NCBI GenBank assembly: GCA_000934385.1
Contig: KN880438.1
Span: 186,001 to 250,000, forward strand
From: Cylindrobasidium torrendii FP15055 ss-10
Taxonomy: Eukaryota > Basidiomycota > Agaricomycetes > Agaricales > Physalacriaceae
Length of the DNA: 64,000 nt
Direction of reading: 5' to 3'
Shown here: piece by piece, positions 30,855 to 42,901 of the stretch
How the letters are laid out: each line of letters starts with the position of its first letter
Numbering within the stretch: position 1 is the first letter of the stretch
Program-made: the position numbers and the translations under genes
Notes under the pieces: model-generated
The model's input: the letters and a program-made list of their open reading frames with translations, nothing else
Databases searched by the model: none
Told to the model about the DNA's origin: nothing

Positions 30855-32413
30855 ATGCCTCTTTCCCCGCGCGAAACACGCCGCTCGCGGCGCTCTGTGC
30901 CATCCGGTTCGTCGGCCAACAGCAACAGCCCCGAGCCAGCCCCTCCTCCTCCTAGCCGTGTTGGTTCAAGAAAGAAAGCCATGAAGCAAGAAGAAGCCGA
31001 CGAAGAGGAAGAGGAAGTTGCCCCGAACCCAAGAAAGCGCGGCGGCGCTAGCAAGAGGACCACCAAGGACAGCAACAAGGATAAGGAAGAGAAAGGCCAC
31101 TCTCCCAAGTCTCGCGATGCGAAAGAGAAAGATAAAGATGGAGACGACGACACTGTCCTAGCCAAGGAAGAGGACGAGGAAGAAGAGGAGCAGGGCATCA
31201 CCCGATGCGTTTGTGGCAGCACTGGTGCGTACTCATCCATCCTTTCCCCAATCTTGCTTATGCTTTTGCTTTCTCAGAGGATGATCCAGATGCTGGTGAA
31301 TTCATGGTCCAGTGCGAAACATGCAAAGTTTGGCAACACGGCCTCTGTATGGGCTACGAGTCCGAGGACCAGCTACACGACGACGACTACTATTGCGAAA
31401 TGTGCCGCCCCGACATGCACACCGAACTTCTCTCCCGCCGAAAGGTCTCTCGCAGCAAAGCACGCCAGATCTCACGCTCCCACTCCCCCACACTCTCCAG
31501 GCAGCCGGCAAAGCGCCGAAATACGATGAACAGCCGAGATGCCGCATTCGACGAGAATCTCAAGGAAATATTGGAGAGCACCGCTGCAGAGGCAGGCGAC
31601 GAGGGCGAAACCAGCGCTGACAGCGGTACCAAGAAGCGCAAACGCCCTGCTGCCCCACAGCCACCTACCGAAGACGAGCCGCAGCCGCCCCCGAAGAAAC
31701 GCGTCCGCTCAGCCAGTGTCGCCAGCGAGGTGGTTCCCGAAGCCCCTCAGAAGAAGTCCCAGCGCGGCGGAAAACGCACCAAGACAGACGAAACCGTCCC
31801 AGTGCCCAAACGGAATACTGGTCGCGGCAAAGGTGGCGCATCGAAGCGCGCTACTACTGCCAGTGCTCCGCCCGCACCCACCGCAGTTGCCGATACCATC
31901 GTTCAAGATGAGCCAACACCGACTCCCGCCCCACTACCTACGAAACGCGCCGCTGGTACCCCTGCTGAGAACAAAGCATATCGCAATTCCCACGCATACG
32001 TCGTGTCGCAGCAGCCACTTCTCACTAGTTGGGGCCTCCCAGATTATCTTGCCCATTTGGAAAACATCTTCCCCACGCACCATCCTATTCCTCTCGAAGT
32101 CGGCGGTGTGCAAGAACGCGGGGTCAAGACCAAGTGGCCTGGGAAGCGCATGAGCGTTGGGGATATGAACAAGCGTGTCCGGGCTCTCGTGGAATGGGTC
32201 GGACGCGAGCAAGTGCAGGCGCAGGATAGGGCGCGGAGACGTGAGGCCCTTGTTCGTGCTGTTCAAGGGGACCAAATGGACGTACAGACGAACGGCAATG
32301 GACAGAGACCGTCTTCGGTTGCGCCAAAAGATGGCTCGGAGACGAAAACGATGAAGCTTATGGAAGAGCTCATGGATGAGATGCTCACGTTCCAAGAGAG
32401 GTTTTCCAGATGA
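30855..32413 (+). CDS. PHD-finger nuclear protein (Cti6-like)
   Basis: Exons 30855-31224 and 31278-32413; 501 aa. A basic/acidic N-terminus (KRGGASKRTTKD, EEDEEEEEQ) precedes a C4HC3 PHD finger at about 119-170 (RCVCGST, QCETCKVWQHGLCMGY, YYCEMCRPD). Then comes a long Lys/Arg/Pro-rich linker with KKRKRP and KKRVRS nuclear signals, and a C-terminal helical region (LPDYLAHLENIFPTHH, TMKLMEELMDEMLTFQERF). The finger and layout resemble yeast Cti6, a subunit of the Rpd3L histone deacetylase complex that reads methylated H3K4. The Cti6 assignment is by architecture only; other PHD proteins such as Bye1 carry extra domains absent here. The intron splits the PHD finger after CVCGST. Confidence 0.8.
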
Positions 32414-33253
32414 TTGATTATATGCTCGTTCTTTGTATATTTATATTCGTGCGTTCTCTTGTTATGTATAAGAAGTTAGTATCAGTAGGGTGCTGTGCAA
32501 TAGAGCTCTTGCCACAAGTATTACTGGACAAAATGATTGAAGCGAAGTTGAATCACATCGAGCACTGACGAGCAGGATCACAATCTCTCTAAGAACGTCC
32601 TCAGCCAGTGAACACACGTCCACGTGACCGTGGCGCGAGCTCTTTGGCGTCAGACGATGCTTTCCAGACTGATACACCTGCGGTGATGCCACAAACTATA
32701 CTTTACAAGCTTCATTGATTTATATTCCCGTGTCGTATTGCTTCTTCCTATCCTCTGCAAAGGGCACACATTTTGGCAAGTTGGTCATAAAAACGTGAAC
32801 GTAAAGATGTAGATCCTTCCAACCCAAAGACTTTTTCGAGAAGAAATTGACGCTGAGGTTTATGTGCGCGAAGCTGAGAGCAATGTTGAATTGTGCCCAG
32901 TACAGCATATCATGACTTCTGGCGCGACGTTACAGTTTTCATCTTCAGATTGCTGCATGGCGTCGCGTGTCGTGACAATAGATATGTAGCGCGATGTACC
33001 ATCTTGGAGGTTTGCAGGAAGGACCCTTTCCCCGTCATTATTGAATCCAAGGTCCTGAGTGCAACTTCGAGAGCGCGCAATCCTGACGCGATCGAGATGA
33101 GATCATGGATATCATTCGTCTGATTCTATTTCGTCATGTGAATTATGTAGTCTGTGCTTACTGCTGTCACTATCACCTGCCCCAGAGTCTATACTGCCAT
33201 CATCATCATCGTCGAACACGCCGACTGGAGCGCTGCATACTCCCCACTTTCCT
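32414..33253. other. Intergenic region
   Basis: 840 bp between the PHD gene and the beta-lactamase-like gene. I see no supported gene or repeat; short frames only. Confidence 0.4.
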
Positions 33254-34385
33254 ATGTCTCTCGAAGCTGTAACACGGGTCAGTGATGATATTCGTTTGCT
33301 TAAGCCCAGTATGAAACCACTCGTAGCTCAGCGACTCTGTTGTTAGAGTACTGGGAAAGGTATGTCTTTGCTTCTCAGACGAAAGAACCCGACTCACCAG
33401 CGAAAGAATCCTGGTCAATTCACCCTCCACGGTATATCTTCAACTCAACGTCTTGTTACTACGCTCATAGTGCTTTCAAATAGGTACCAACACATATCTT
33501 GTAGGACGAACAAACCCGTACCTGCTCATCGATACCGGGGAAGGTCGCCCCGAATATCTTCCCCTGCTTGAACATACTTTACTGCATGGTGCACCAGATG
33601 TAGACCGCCAGAAACCTCTCATCTCCGACATAATCATCTCCCATTGGCACCTCGACCACATTGGCGGTCTTCCCGACGTTCTTGGCTTGCTCAAGAAGCT
33701 AAATTCACCTCCTCCACGACTGCACAAATATCCCCTGCCCCCAGACGCAGTCCTTCGCACCCATCGCAAGACCTCCTCGTTTCCCGAAATCGTTGCATCC
33801 CTTCAGTCTGGTACCTTCGCTGCCTCTCCAGATGGTACTCCGTTCCATGACCTCAAGCACGGGCAGGTGCTGAACGGTTTGCGCGTTCTGCACACTCCTG
33901 GTCACACACTGGATTCCATCTGCCTCCATATTCCAGAGGACCGCGCTCTCTATACCGCGGACACTGTTCTCGGCGCTGGATCATCCGTGTTCGAGGACCT
34001 TGCGTCCTACATGGTTTCCCTCGCCTCTATCCTCTCCTTCGTCAAAGGAGACACGGAGCCATCCAGTCTCTCGTCGGACAAGCTGTACCCTGGTCATGGC
34101 CCTGTCGTCACCAGTCCCGAACGCTGGGTGGCGATGTATATTCGCCATCGCGAGGAACGCGAGGTCCAAGTCCTCGACACCCTATCCAAGCTGGCCGAGA
34201 ATGTGTCGCGGTCGACAATGGGTATTGTTCAAGACCTCTACAAAGACGTACCAGAAGAGATGTGGGTTCCAGCGAGCTATAGCATAGGCATGCACCTAGA
34301 GAAGCTGGAAAAGGACGGAAAGGTTAAGAGGACAGGTCAACATCTGGTGGAGCGACAGCATATTGAATGGATACTAGTTCGGTGA
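33254..34385 (+). CDS. Metallo-beta-lactamase-fold hydrolase (LACTB2-like)
   Basis: Modelled exons 33254-33293, 33349-33359, 33401-33431, 33484-34385; about 327 aa. The last exon is secure. It contains GTNTYLVGR, LIDTGEG, the metal motif HWHLDH (HxHxDH), LHTPGHTLDS, LYTADTVLG and LYPGHGPVV, the ordered metal ligands of the fold, then a C-terminal helical winged region (STMGIVQDLYKDVP, HLEKLEKDGKV). This C-terminal part is characteristic of LACTB2, a mitochondrial endoribonuclease in animals. In fungi, similar proteins also occur as thioesterases in polyketide pathways, but no synthase lies here. The first three exons are my least secure model: an 11-nt exon and a 41-nt intron were needed to reach KNPGQFTLHG. 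Confidence 0.85.
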
Positions 34386-34665
34386 AGTAGCTGGCGTATT
34401 GATAACATAAGTGCCTGCAAGGAGAAGTTTGTTCGACAATCAATTTCACATCCGGATTTTATCACTCAATCACAGCTTTTTCATTGGCGCGGCTCACTGG
34501 GCAGTCTTGTCAAGTACGACCCGCTGAGTGCTGCTCTAAAATGGTTTCCACGGTCCGGTTCGATCGAGTTGTACCACGTCCGACAAAGGATGGGGGAACA
34601 AGGCATCTAGGGCTACTTTACTGCATTTTAAAGCTTATACAGAACTTAGGGAATTGTGACTATAG

Positions 34666-35997
34666 CTATTGCTGCATAGGAGGGGATTCCACTCCCGCGA
34701 AGAGCTCAACATGTGGATTGCGCTTTCCCTCAATAACTCGGTCGCTTTCCTCGCAGATGTCCCGGACAGCCTGGATCTCCTCAGAGCTAAGCTTTATCTT
34801 GAGAGCACCGACATTCTCAACTATGTACTGTGACGACATCAGCGCGTTGAAAACCGTTGCGTTAGGCTATATGCCCACCTTAATCTTCTGCGTGCCAGGG
34901 ATCAAGACAATGTTTTCGCTTTGTGCAAGCAGCCACGAGAGAGAAATTTGGCCTGGCGTCGCACCGTGAGCATTGGCTACTTCCCGAATCTTGTCAACCG
35001 CAGCTATGATCTTGGGGAAATTTTCCTTCGAGTATCTGCAAGTTTCCGTCGGTCATGAGAATGGTCACACAAGAAAAAAAGTCCGACAGACCTTGGAACG
35101 TTGAGTCTGAAATCTCCGGGCCCAAAGTCATCGGGGCTCTTGAACTGGCCAGTGATCATACCAGAGCCCAGAGGAGAATAGGCAACGAGCGTGACACCCA
35201 ACTCCTTCGTGGCGTCCAGGATGCCGTTACGCTCGACGCTGAGCCACAGAGGCGAGTATTCCATTTGGAGGGCACTGATTGGGTGCACCGCATGTGCACG
35301 ACGTAGGTCGCTGATTCCACACTCCGAGAGACCAATGTACTTGATCTTTCCTTCCCTATACGCAAGTGAGTTCAAGGGAAAATGCGCAATGTAAGAGGAG
35401 ACAAACTTGATGAGGTTGACCATGGCACTGATAGTGACCTCGATAGGTGTGTTTCCATCGACGCTGGAACGCGAGTCAGTATCCTTTCCTAGTAAAAAGG
35501 TACATGGTAGCAATGCACCGGTGCAGATAGAAGAGGTCGATGCAATCAACACCAAGCTTTTTGAGAGACGCTTCGCATTGCTGCCTGACATACTCTGGCG
35601 TCCCCACGGCACCTTTCATCGTCATTCCACACTTCGTAGCAAGGAAAATTTGGTCGCGCTTGCCCGTACGGGAAAGCCTAAGTTCAAGCATTCAACAACG
35701 ACCACTTGTCAAGCGAGGAAACCATGCATACCATTTGCCGATGAACTCTTCAGAGTCACCGTACACATCGGCGGTGTCCCAGTGGCGTGCTCCTTGCTCG
35801 TACGCAGCATCAAGGAGCTAAAAAAAAAGTCGTCAGTACTAGTGCTAGCGCACAAATACGCGACATACCTTGAATCTCTCCTCGTCAGAAATAGAGGGGC
35901 CCAAGTTGACAGGCATACCGTGCCCCATTCCCAAGGCGCCGAAGCCGATAGGGCTTACGACGGTGTTACCAATTTTGCGAGTGAGAGTGGAAGACAT
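34666..35997 (-). CDS. Aldo-keto reductase
   Basis: Seven exons (complement): 35997-35869, 35817-35732, 35677-35519, 35463-35407, 35355-35092, 35035-34879, 34827-34666; 337 aa. Motifs: IGFGALGMG at the N-terminus, [14 protein letters not shown] (catalytic Asp and Tyr), FLATKCG (Lys), FYLHR (His), [34 protein letters not shown], and the NADPH-binding C-terminus [18 protein letters not shown]. This is a complete catalytic tetrad in an AKR barrel of the fungal YakC/AKR13 type, reducing aldehydes such as pyridoxal. Exon 4 ends inside a Lys codon at a GTTTGT donor; reading through instead would add 17 in-frame residues not seen in relatives. A TATA box stands 57 bp before the start codon. Confidence 0.93.
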
Positions 35998-36576
35998 TTT
36001 TCTCAAGTATTCGCAGAGGGTTTGTGAATGGGATTCCCTGCTCTCGTGCTCGCAATTTATACTTGCACACCGGATAGGTGATCCGTCCTTAAACATGGCG
36101 GAATGCTTCCCATTTGTTTGATAATGTGTAAGCACCAAACCGAAATGTATTTCGCTCGATCATATCCGTGATGCTGCTCGCTGATTGGTTGAAAGGCTTG
36201 TCCCACGACCGCCAAATCGGGACCAAGAACATGAGTGCACCGCGATCACTTTCCGCTATTCTTTGGATTGGCTAGTCAATATCTCATTCTAGACATTGAC
36301 GGCCACTTTGCCGTGGCACTTTTGCTCAACATGTGGTTTTGTCATCCCACGCATCACTGTTTTCCGACGGGCAAGTGCTCAAACATGTTCATGTCCTGAA
36401 TCTGTTCTGAGTCATGTGCACTGCTGGAATAACAAACTACCAATAAGAAAGCACGACTTGAGCCTGCATTAATCTACGATGTCACAATAGGTTAACTACT
36501 ACTACCCCCAACCGATAATACTATGCTACAAATTTGAGATCAGAACCCCACAGTTGCGCGATGCAGTCTAGATGTC
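35998..36576. other. Intergenic region between AKR and FUN30
   Basis: 579 bp containing the AKR promoter and the FUN30 3' end. Apart from the TATA box at 36054-36061 I see nothing specific. Confidence 0.4.
36054..36061 (-). promoter_or_regulatory. TATA box of the aldo-keto reductase gene
   Basis: TATAAATT on the minus strand, 57 bp upstream of the ATG at 35997; suggests an inducible promoter. Confidence 0.55.
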
Positions 36577-39500
36577 TCAACTTTCTACCTTCTGCACAAA
36601 CTGTTTCCGTAATGTGTTCATCAACGAGACGCGCATCTCGCGCTCGCTCTTCTCGTCACCCTCTTCACCAGCCACTGCCTCGTCAAGTGCTAGTTTCATG
36701 CGTCCCAACTCGAGCATGTTCTCCTCTATGGTCCCTCGTGAAATTAGCTTCACAACATCGACATCGCGTTTTTGGCCGATACGGTATGCGCGATCTTGGG
36801 CTTGTCGGTCATTATGCGGGTTGAAATCCTGGTCGAACCTGTAGGTGGTCAGCACGACCGCGGCGACAAGTGCGGCTGTACTTACATAATGACTACCGAC
36901 GCTGCAGTCAGATTGATGCCCATGCCTCCGGCCTTGGTCGACAATAAGAACACGGCAAGATCTTTTTCCTCTGAAAAGTCGTCGCAGAGTGACTGCCGTT
37001 GATCTACTGCAGTTTGGCCGGTGAGAATCAGGTAGCCAATTTCCTGCTTCTTTAAAATTGCTTCGAGGATGTTCAAGACTTGGACAAACTGATGAATGTC
37101 AGCAAAAAAGTCCACACAAATAGGAGTGGGACATACCTGCGAGAAGATCAACACCTTTCGTCCTTGTTCCCGATATTCCTTGAGCAATCGCAAAAGGGTT
37201 TGAACTTTGCCCGAATCGTAATAGCAGTCATCTTCCTGTAAATATTGGAGGGTCGACTGTTACAAAGTAAGAAAACACGCAGACGAAGGAAGAGGCGTTG
37301 CGACTCACTTGGTGTTCATAGCAAGAGATCTGCAACTCGGCGTCCGTCATGACACTCATATCTTCCACCACCCAGTCGTAGATCGCTTTACGCTTTATGT
37401 AGTCCGGCTCCCGCATTAAGGTCTTCGCAATATTCACGATAGTGTCGTCGGTGAACCTTTTGCGGAAGAGCATCGTGTGTGACGCGGCCTTCCTCAAGTC
37501 CATGAGAACGTTGGCACTGTTCTCAGCGTATTGTTTCTCTTTCGCTTTGGTCTTTGGCTTGGCACCCTTCTTGCCCTTTTTCGGCTCGGGATCGTTGTCC
37601 TCCTCTGCCTCAAGCACGGTCTTGTGCGACCGCACCAACGCGTCGTCGTAGATCTGGCGTTGTAAATCGGACAGCTCACACCACTCGATGCGCTCGGTCT
37701 TCTTGGGAAGGTCCTTCAACACCTACTACTTGTCAGGAAAAACAAAATCCAAAATGGGACTGTGACAAACCTGATCTTTCCGTCGCCGTAAAACGAAGGG
37801 TGTCATCATCTTCTTCGCCCTCGAGACGCGCTCTTTGGCTAACATGGTGACTTTGGAATCACCCTTGGTTTTAAATATGGCCCGGAGGTCTTCGATAGAT
37901 TCCGCAAATTGATCCGGAAGGATGAAGTTGAGTAACGACTCCAGGACAATGAGTGTGGCTCCTCAATAGAGGTATAGATACGTACGACTAGCTCCTGGAG
38001 ATTGTTCTGCAAGGGTGTGCCAGTCAAAAGCAGTCTCCACTTAGACTCTACACGCAGCAACGCCTGGTACCGCTGTGACTGGAAATTCTTCAAAACATGG
38101 CCCTCGTCGTACACACAGGACTACAGGCGGCGTCAGTGGACTGGCTACAATGTCCAAACAATATTGCCTACATCCCACTCGATTTTTCTGAAGAATTTGC
38201 GATCACCTTCGCCCTGAGCGAGGTTGTATGTTGTGAGCAGGACGTTCCACCCATCGGAGTTATCTTTCGATGGTTGAGTCTCAAGTAAACTCATCCGGAG
38301 CTCCATGCGCTCGTCTTTGCTGCCATAGTATGTCTGCACATTGATGCTGGGTACAAATCGCTCGAATTCGCGGACCCAGTTCTCAAGTGTGGATGAGCTA
38401 TCCCGCGTTCAGTAAAAGTAGCGTGGTATAGACAACACACGTACGGGACCACGATGAGATGAGGGCCATTGCGGCCTTTCTCCTTAAGATAAGCAAAGAA
38501 GCTGATGACTTGGATGGTCTTCCCGAGTCCTGAAGATGAAAGTTAGTCATTGCATGGAAAGGAGACTCTCGGCGGCTGACTGACCCATCTCATCGGCGAG
38601 GATGCAGCTAAGCCTCTTGTTGTAGAGGAGGCGCAACCAGTTTAGTCCCGTAAGTTGGTAATCCTTGAGGTGTATTCCTTCCGCCATGAGCGATGGTTGT
38701 GCCAACAGGTTGTCTTTCGCGCCCTGGCTTCTAAGGGGGTCCAAAGACATCAGATTCAGCGCGCCTTCTGGCGTCGCTGTACCGTTTGCAGTGCCGGGAA
38801 GAGTGGTTGATGGATCGGTCCACGCGGAAATAATAGAGCGTAATTCATTGCCGATAGTTTCGCAGCCGGCAAGGACAGAGTCGACTGAAGAATATCCCTC
38901 CATGATTTCAACCGCGTCGTCGAATATGCGCGTGCTGATACCCTCGGGTCCTGCCTTCTTGCGCCCTTGGCCGAGCTTTTGGTTCAGCTCAGTGATGCTA
39001 CGGAATGGACGAAGATTAACGATCGCTTGGGCATGCTCAAGAGAGCAACCTGTACAAGCGTCAGTAGATGCGGCAGTAAAAGCGGACGTCCTACCAGTGA
39101 GCTCTTGCAATGAATCTGCTGGTTTGTTTTGGAAGAATCTCAACGTCCGCGTCCTGTCGTCTAGATCTTCCTCCTCCTCGGCTTCGTGTGCCCTTTTCTT
39201 CTGGGGACCGTCCTCGGAGTCAGTGTCGAATTCGGAGTCGCTCTGCACGACCTGTTTAGCGGCACGCTTTCTTCGGGATGGTTGAATCTCAGGGGATTCC
39301 TCGACCACAGGCGCTGAAGCTCTGCTCCTAGTGGCGGTTTTCGTTGGTGTCTTGGTCGGGACAATCTTAGTCTGATGTGCGTAGATTGAGGATTGTTTCC
39401 CTTTCTCGCGGCCAGCCTCCCGCTTTGCTTTGCCCGCATCGGCGCGTGTATTGACAGATTTTGCGGGTGATTTCACGGGGGACGGTTTCCGCGGTGACGG

Positions 39501-40375
39501 AGGGGTCCATGTTGAGTCCGAGAGTAGCTTACTAGCCAAGTCGAATTTGCATTGTGAATGGGTCCACGCCGCCTTGATCCTGGCCAGCGGCTCAGTTGGC
39601 ATGGTCATTCTCAATTTCGTGAAGGTGGGGTCGTCAAAGATGGCATCCGGATTGGCCGGCCCGGAAAGTGGGGCGCGACCAAGTCGCGTCGATGTCGCGT
39701 CGAATGCGTCGGTAGGTGAGAGACCAATAGCAGCATCGGGACCATTGCTCACACCGCTACGTGAATCTACGCGTCGAGTGGAAGAAGTAGGGGAATGAGG
39801 GTTGGAGGGTGAGTGTGCGTCTTCAGTTGCGATTTTCTTGCGCGGTGGCTGACCTGCACCAGAGTCGTCCGAAGAATCCCGAGGACGGCGTAGCGACGTC
39901 GATGATGATGAAGACGTGCTTCGAGGCGTCAAAAATCCACTAGATGCTAATAGGGCATCCAATTTGGGTTGTTTCGGCATTTGAGACCATATGCCGTTTA
40001 CCGACCCAGGCGCCACGTTGGGGCCGGCAGGACGATATTGTTGATGATGAGGAACATAGCCAGCTTCAGAAGGAGTTGACTCCTCCTCGGAATCGGGCGC
40101 CAGGACCCCAGGAGGTAGTTGTGGCGGCACAAAGAATCGTGAGGTGACGGTGCCATCTCGAGACTGGGCGGGCGGGGCCGACGACGACGATGGCATTTGC
40201 GAAAGGACGGAGCCGTGGGTGGTGTTGGGGACCGAGGATGACGTTCTGGCGGCAGTGTGGTTCTTTAGGCGTAGGAGCGCTTCCTCTCGCTGCAGGGAGA
40301 AAATCGTCGTCAATGACATCGTGGCGGCTGGCGACGACAACGCACCTTGTTGATATTCCCAGTCGTCCCCGACAT
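36577..40375 (-). CDS. FUN30: SNF2-family remodeller FUN30/SMARCAD1
   Basis: Eleven exons (complement): 40375-40346, 40289-39095, 39049-38585, 38529-38445, 38397-38172, 38120-37986, 37938-37771, 37722-37309, 37256-37137, 37088-36886, 36838-36577; 1,100 aa, close to yeast Fun30 (1,131). The N-terminal half is disordered and includes a CUE-like ubiquitin-binding segment at about 230-270 ([15 protein letters not shown] core). The ATPase has [30 protein letters not shown] (Walker A), YDEGHVLKN (DEGH box), [18 protein letters not shown]-type motif V, and [10 protein letters not shown]. Fun30 remodels nucleosomes for heterochromatin silencing and DNA-end resection. The start at 40375 uses a 30-nt first exon joined by a GTGCGT/CTGCAG intron; an in-frame ATG at 40319 inside that intron is the alternative. 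Confidence 0.93.
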
Positions 40376-41699
40376 CCAATGGCCCAACGATTCAGCGAGA
40401 AATGATGTTATCCTCTCCAACAGGTGCACACAGGCTCTATCGGCGGCAGTGTGCCAGATGCTCGGAGTTCAAGAGATAGTTGTGGACGCTTGTTATTACT
40501 TAGGGCCAACGACTGTGACAATCAAAAAAGTGTATTCAAGCTACATTACAGTGACGAAGATGTAGCACAGGAAGCTAGAGTAAATACAACGACCCCTGCA
40601 TACCGATGAGTAATCGAAGGAAGGTGTACTTGAAGACGCAAGCTCGCGGGAGAAAGATGTACGAAAGCAGGGCCACATCCTCCTCGACTTAGAGTTCTCA
40701 GTCACCTTCGCATTGTATGATACAGTGCGAAGGAAGAACACCGTCTGGCACGACGACGCGCCACGCTAATGAGCCAACGGACACACCACGCCAGCCCGCC
40801 AGAGTTTTAGATACCAGAGCTTGCTCAACAGTGTGTCCGGCATTATTATTGCGACGCCACAACTGCCAATGCTGGCTTGCATGCTTCTGGTCGTTCCTGA
40901 AGCGAGAAAAACCGTTCGAAAGTTGGAAGAGTCCAAAAAAATCGCAACGCCACATCAACCAACGACGTTCTGTAAGCAATTGGGGGAACACCTGTTGGAC
41001 GGAAATGGTCAGGAAATCGAAATCGAAAATATACGTCACGATGCAAGGCAGGGTGGGCCCTCGATTGGGCGACACCAAAACACAGGTGTTGCTTGACGTG
41101 CGATAAAATTGCGGATGGGCAACTGTGAGGGATGGATGAATGAGGGGCGCACAAGGGCAGATGTTTTTTTTATCAGGGAAGACACGGAATTGTGTCAAAG
41201 GTAGCTCAGGAAAGCGTGATATGAACCGTCCGCGATTTCAGTTCACGTCGCCGGGGAATTTGTACGACCATTTCGCAAATAGAGAGAAAGATGATTATGA
41301 CAGACAACACAAATAATGCGGGATATTCAGATTGAGAGGACTATTGGCGCGTCGGGCGACCGAATTACAGCGTGACGTGGTGGAAAAAGAGGAAGGAAAC
41401 GGGATCTCAACTTTGAAACTCCGATTATTATACCTGTGATTACGTAACGTTCCCACGCTTATCGGATGGCCAGCTGTTGACTATCTCACGACGCCAGATG
41501 CTACGACCCGTTCGTGGCTCCAAGTATAGATCTGAACTCCTAGAGGTTTTGGTCACTGGCATTCAATGTAAGTATTGTTGTTCTGCAAACTTTGGTGAGC
41601 ACTGAGCGGTCCAGCGGCATTTGCCATGCTCCTTGATCCGGGTTTGCGAGCCGAGTCGCCGACTGCGCGTACGCAGTCTTCGCCTTGCCTCCATCCATC
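40376..41699. other. Divergent intergenic region FUN30 / carrier-like gene
   Basis: About 1.3 kb upstream of two opposed genes. It contains an imperfect 29-bp palindrome at 40705-40733. A 166-codon minus-strand frame (40698-41198) and a 129-codon plus-strand frame (40717-41106) overlap each other; neither resembles a known family and both may be chance. Confidence 0.4.
40705..40733. repeat. 29-bp imperfect palindrome
   Basis: CCTTCGCA at the left is mirrored by TGCGAAGG at the right, and the inner arms TTGTAT/ATACAG also nearly pair. Only the centre and one base pair break symmetry. It could be a binding site for a dimeric factor or a hairpin. Confidence 0.6.
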
Positions 41700-42901
41700 A
41701 TGTTGAGCTTTTTCGACTTTTTCCTACTGTTGTTTTCTCTCTCTTCAACACTTGCGATAATTGTACCCCTTACTGGAGTGTTGGTCCGATTTCGCGCAAA
41801 TTACAATCCAAAGGGTCTGCAACTCGATGCGGAGGGAGGGGCTACACCTTACACCGGTGGGTGATGCCAGTACATATCCATCGTACCATCTCATCAATTT
41901 GCAGGCCCTGTGGTCAAGACATACTTTGGCATGTTCCAGCGAGTGTACCAAATTGAGGTTTGTCAAACTGTTTGCGTGTAGTTCCTTATGCCTCATCTTC
42001 GAACAGGGTGTCAATGGATTATACAAGGGTGTCAGTGCGTGTCTTCAGGCTTGCTGTTGCTTACCTTTTCTGATTGAACCATGCCGTAGTGCCAACACTC
42101 TTGAGCACATCGGTGGTCACTCTTACGCTACTGTTCGTGATGGACTCTCGGCCAACCCACGGAACCTATCATGCACCGAATGCTGGGATTTTTGGAACTC
42201 TGTTTTACAGCATCTTTATGATGCTCATTGCGCTTCCCACTGCGATCATAACCTACCGGTACGTACCCACTCGCGTAGCCACACACAAACTCATCCCAAG
42301 CAGCGCCATCACCACACCACACAAACTTCCATATTTCAACCCAACCAAGTCTCTTCGTGCTCTACTCACCGCCACGGAGCGCCGACGACCTTGGATTATC
42401 TTTCTGACTCCCGGCCTGCTCGCCGCGGAGGTATCCCATATCGCGCTCGTTGTCCTCGTTTTGACCCCGCTGCGCCGATTATTGCTACCTGCCTTGCCTG
42501 CAGACAATTCACTCCCTGAAATATCTACATTCAAGATTGTGATTTACGTCCTAGTAGTCGCCGCATTCACGGTGGTCCTTACCCCGCTCGAAGTGGTCGC
42601 CACACGCCTCGCTATTCAACGCAATCACTCCCCTGCAGACTACGACAACCTCTCTCAAGACCCTGATGGTACAGATGGCGATGATTTCGCAGGCGCCGAG
42701 GAGGACGTGATAGGGTAAGTTGTAGGCTTTCTCACCGGTCACAGGCTAATCATCATGGTAAGGCTACGCAACGAAGAAGATCCATACCTAGGATTAGTAG
42801 ACTGTATACAGCGAGTTGTGCAGGAAGAGGGTTGGCAGGCCTTGTATCGGGCATGGTGGTTGACCTTCTTGGGCACCCTGGGGAGCGGCCTTTCATATTG
42901 A
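41700..42901 (+). CDS. Mitochondrial-carrier-like membrane protein (SLC25 superfamily)
   Basis: Exons 41700-41856, 41904-41956, 42006-42033, 42090-42258, 42304-42714, 42763-42901; 318 aa. MLSFFDFFLLLFSLSSTLAI opens with a membrane segment. Then come VRFRANYNPKG, YFGMFQRVYQIEGVNGLYKG (carrier repeat end), TLLSTSVVTLTLLFV, ITYRAITTPHKLPYF, a further pair of membrane segments, PLEVVATRLAIQ (degenerate PxD/ExxK/R), and the closing repeat CIQRVVQEEGWQALYRAWWL. The EG-x-LYxG and PLEVVxTRL signatures mark SLC25 repeats, but the first repeat is degenerate as in outer-membrane Ugo1/SLC25A46-type members. Transport substrate, if any, is unknown. The intron at 42259-42303 is a multiple of three without in-frame stop and could be retained. 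Confidence 0.8.

Noticed and set aside
35356..35406. 17-residue insertion in the aldo-keto reductase by read-through
   Set aside because: A GTTTGT...TAG intron of 50 nt removes it and gives the family-typical [10 protein letters not shown], so splicing is preferred.
40319..40375. FUN30 start at ATG 40319
   Set aside because: It lies inside a 56-nt sequence with GTGCGT donor and CTGCAG acceptor; splicing from ATG 40375 keeps frame. Kept only as an alternative.
40698..41198. 166-codon minus-strand frame upstream of FUN30
   Set aside because: No motif, no convincing ATG context, and it overlaps an equally long plus-strand frame; read as chance.
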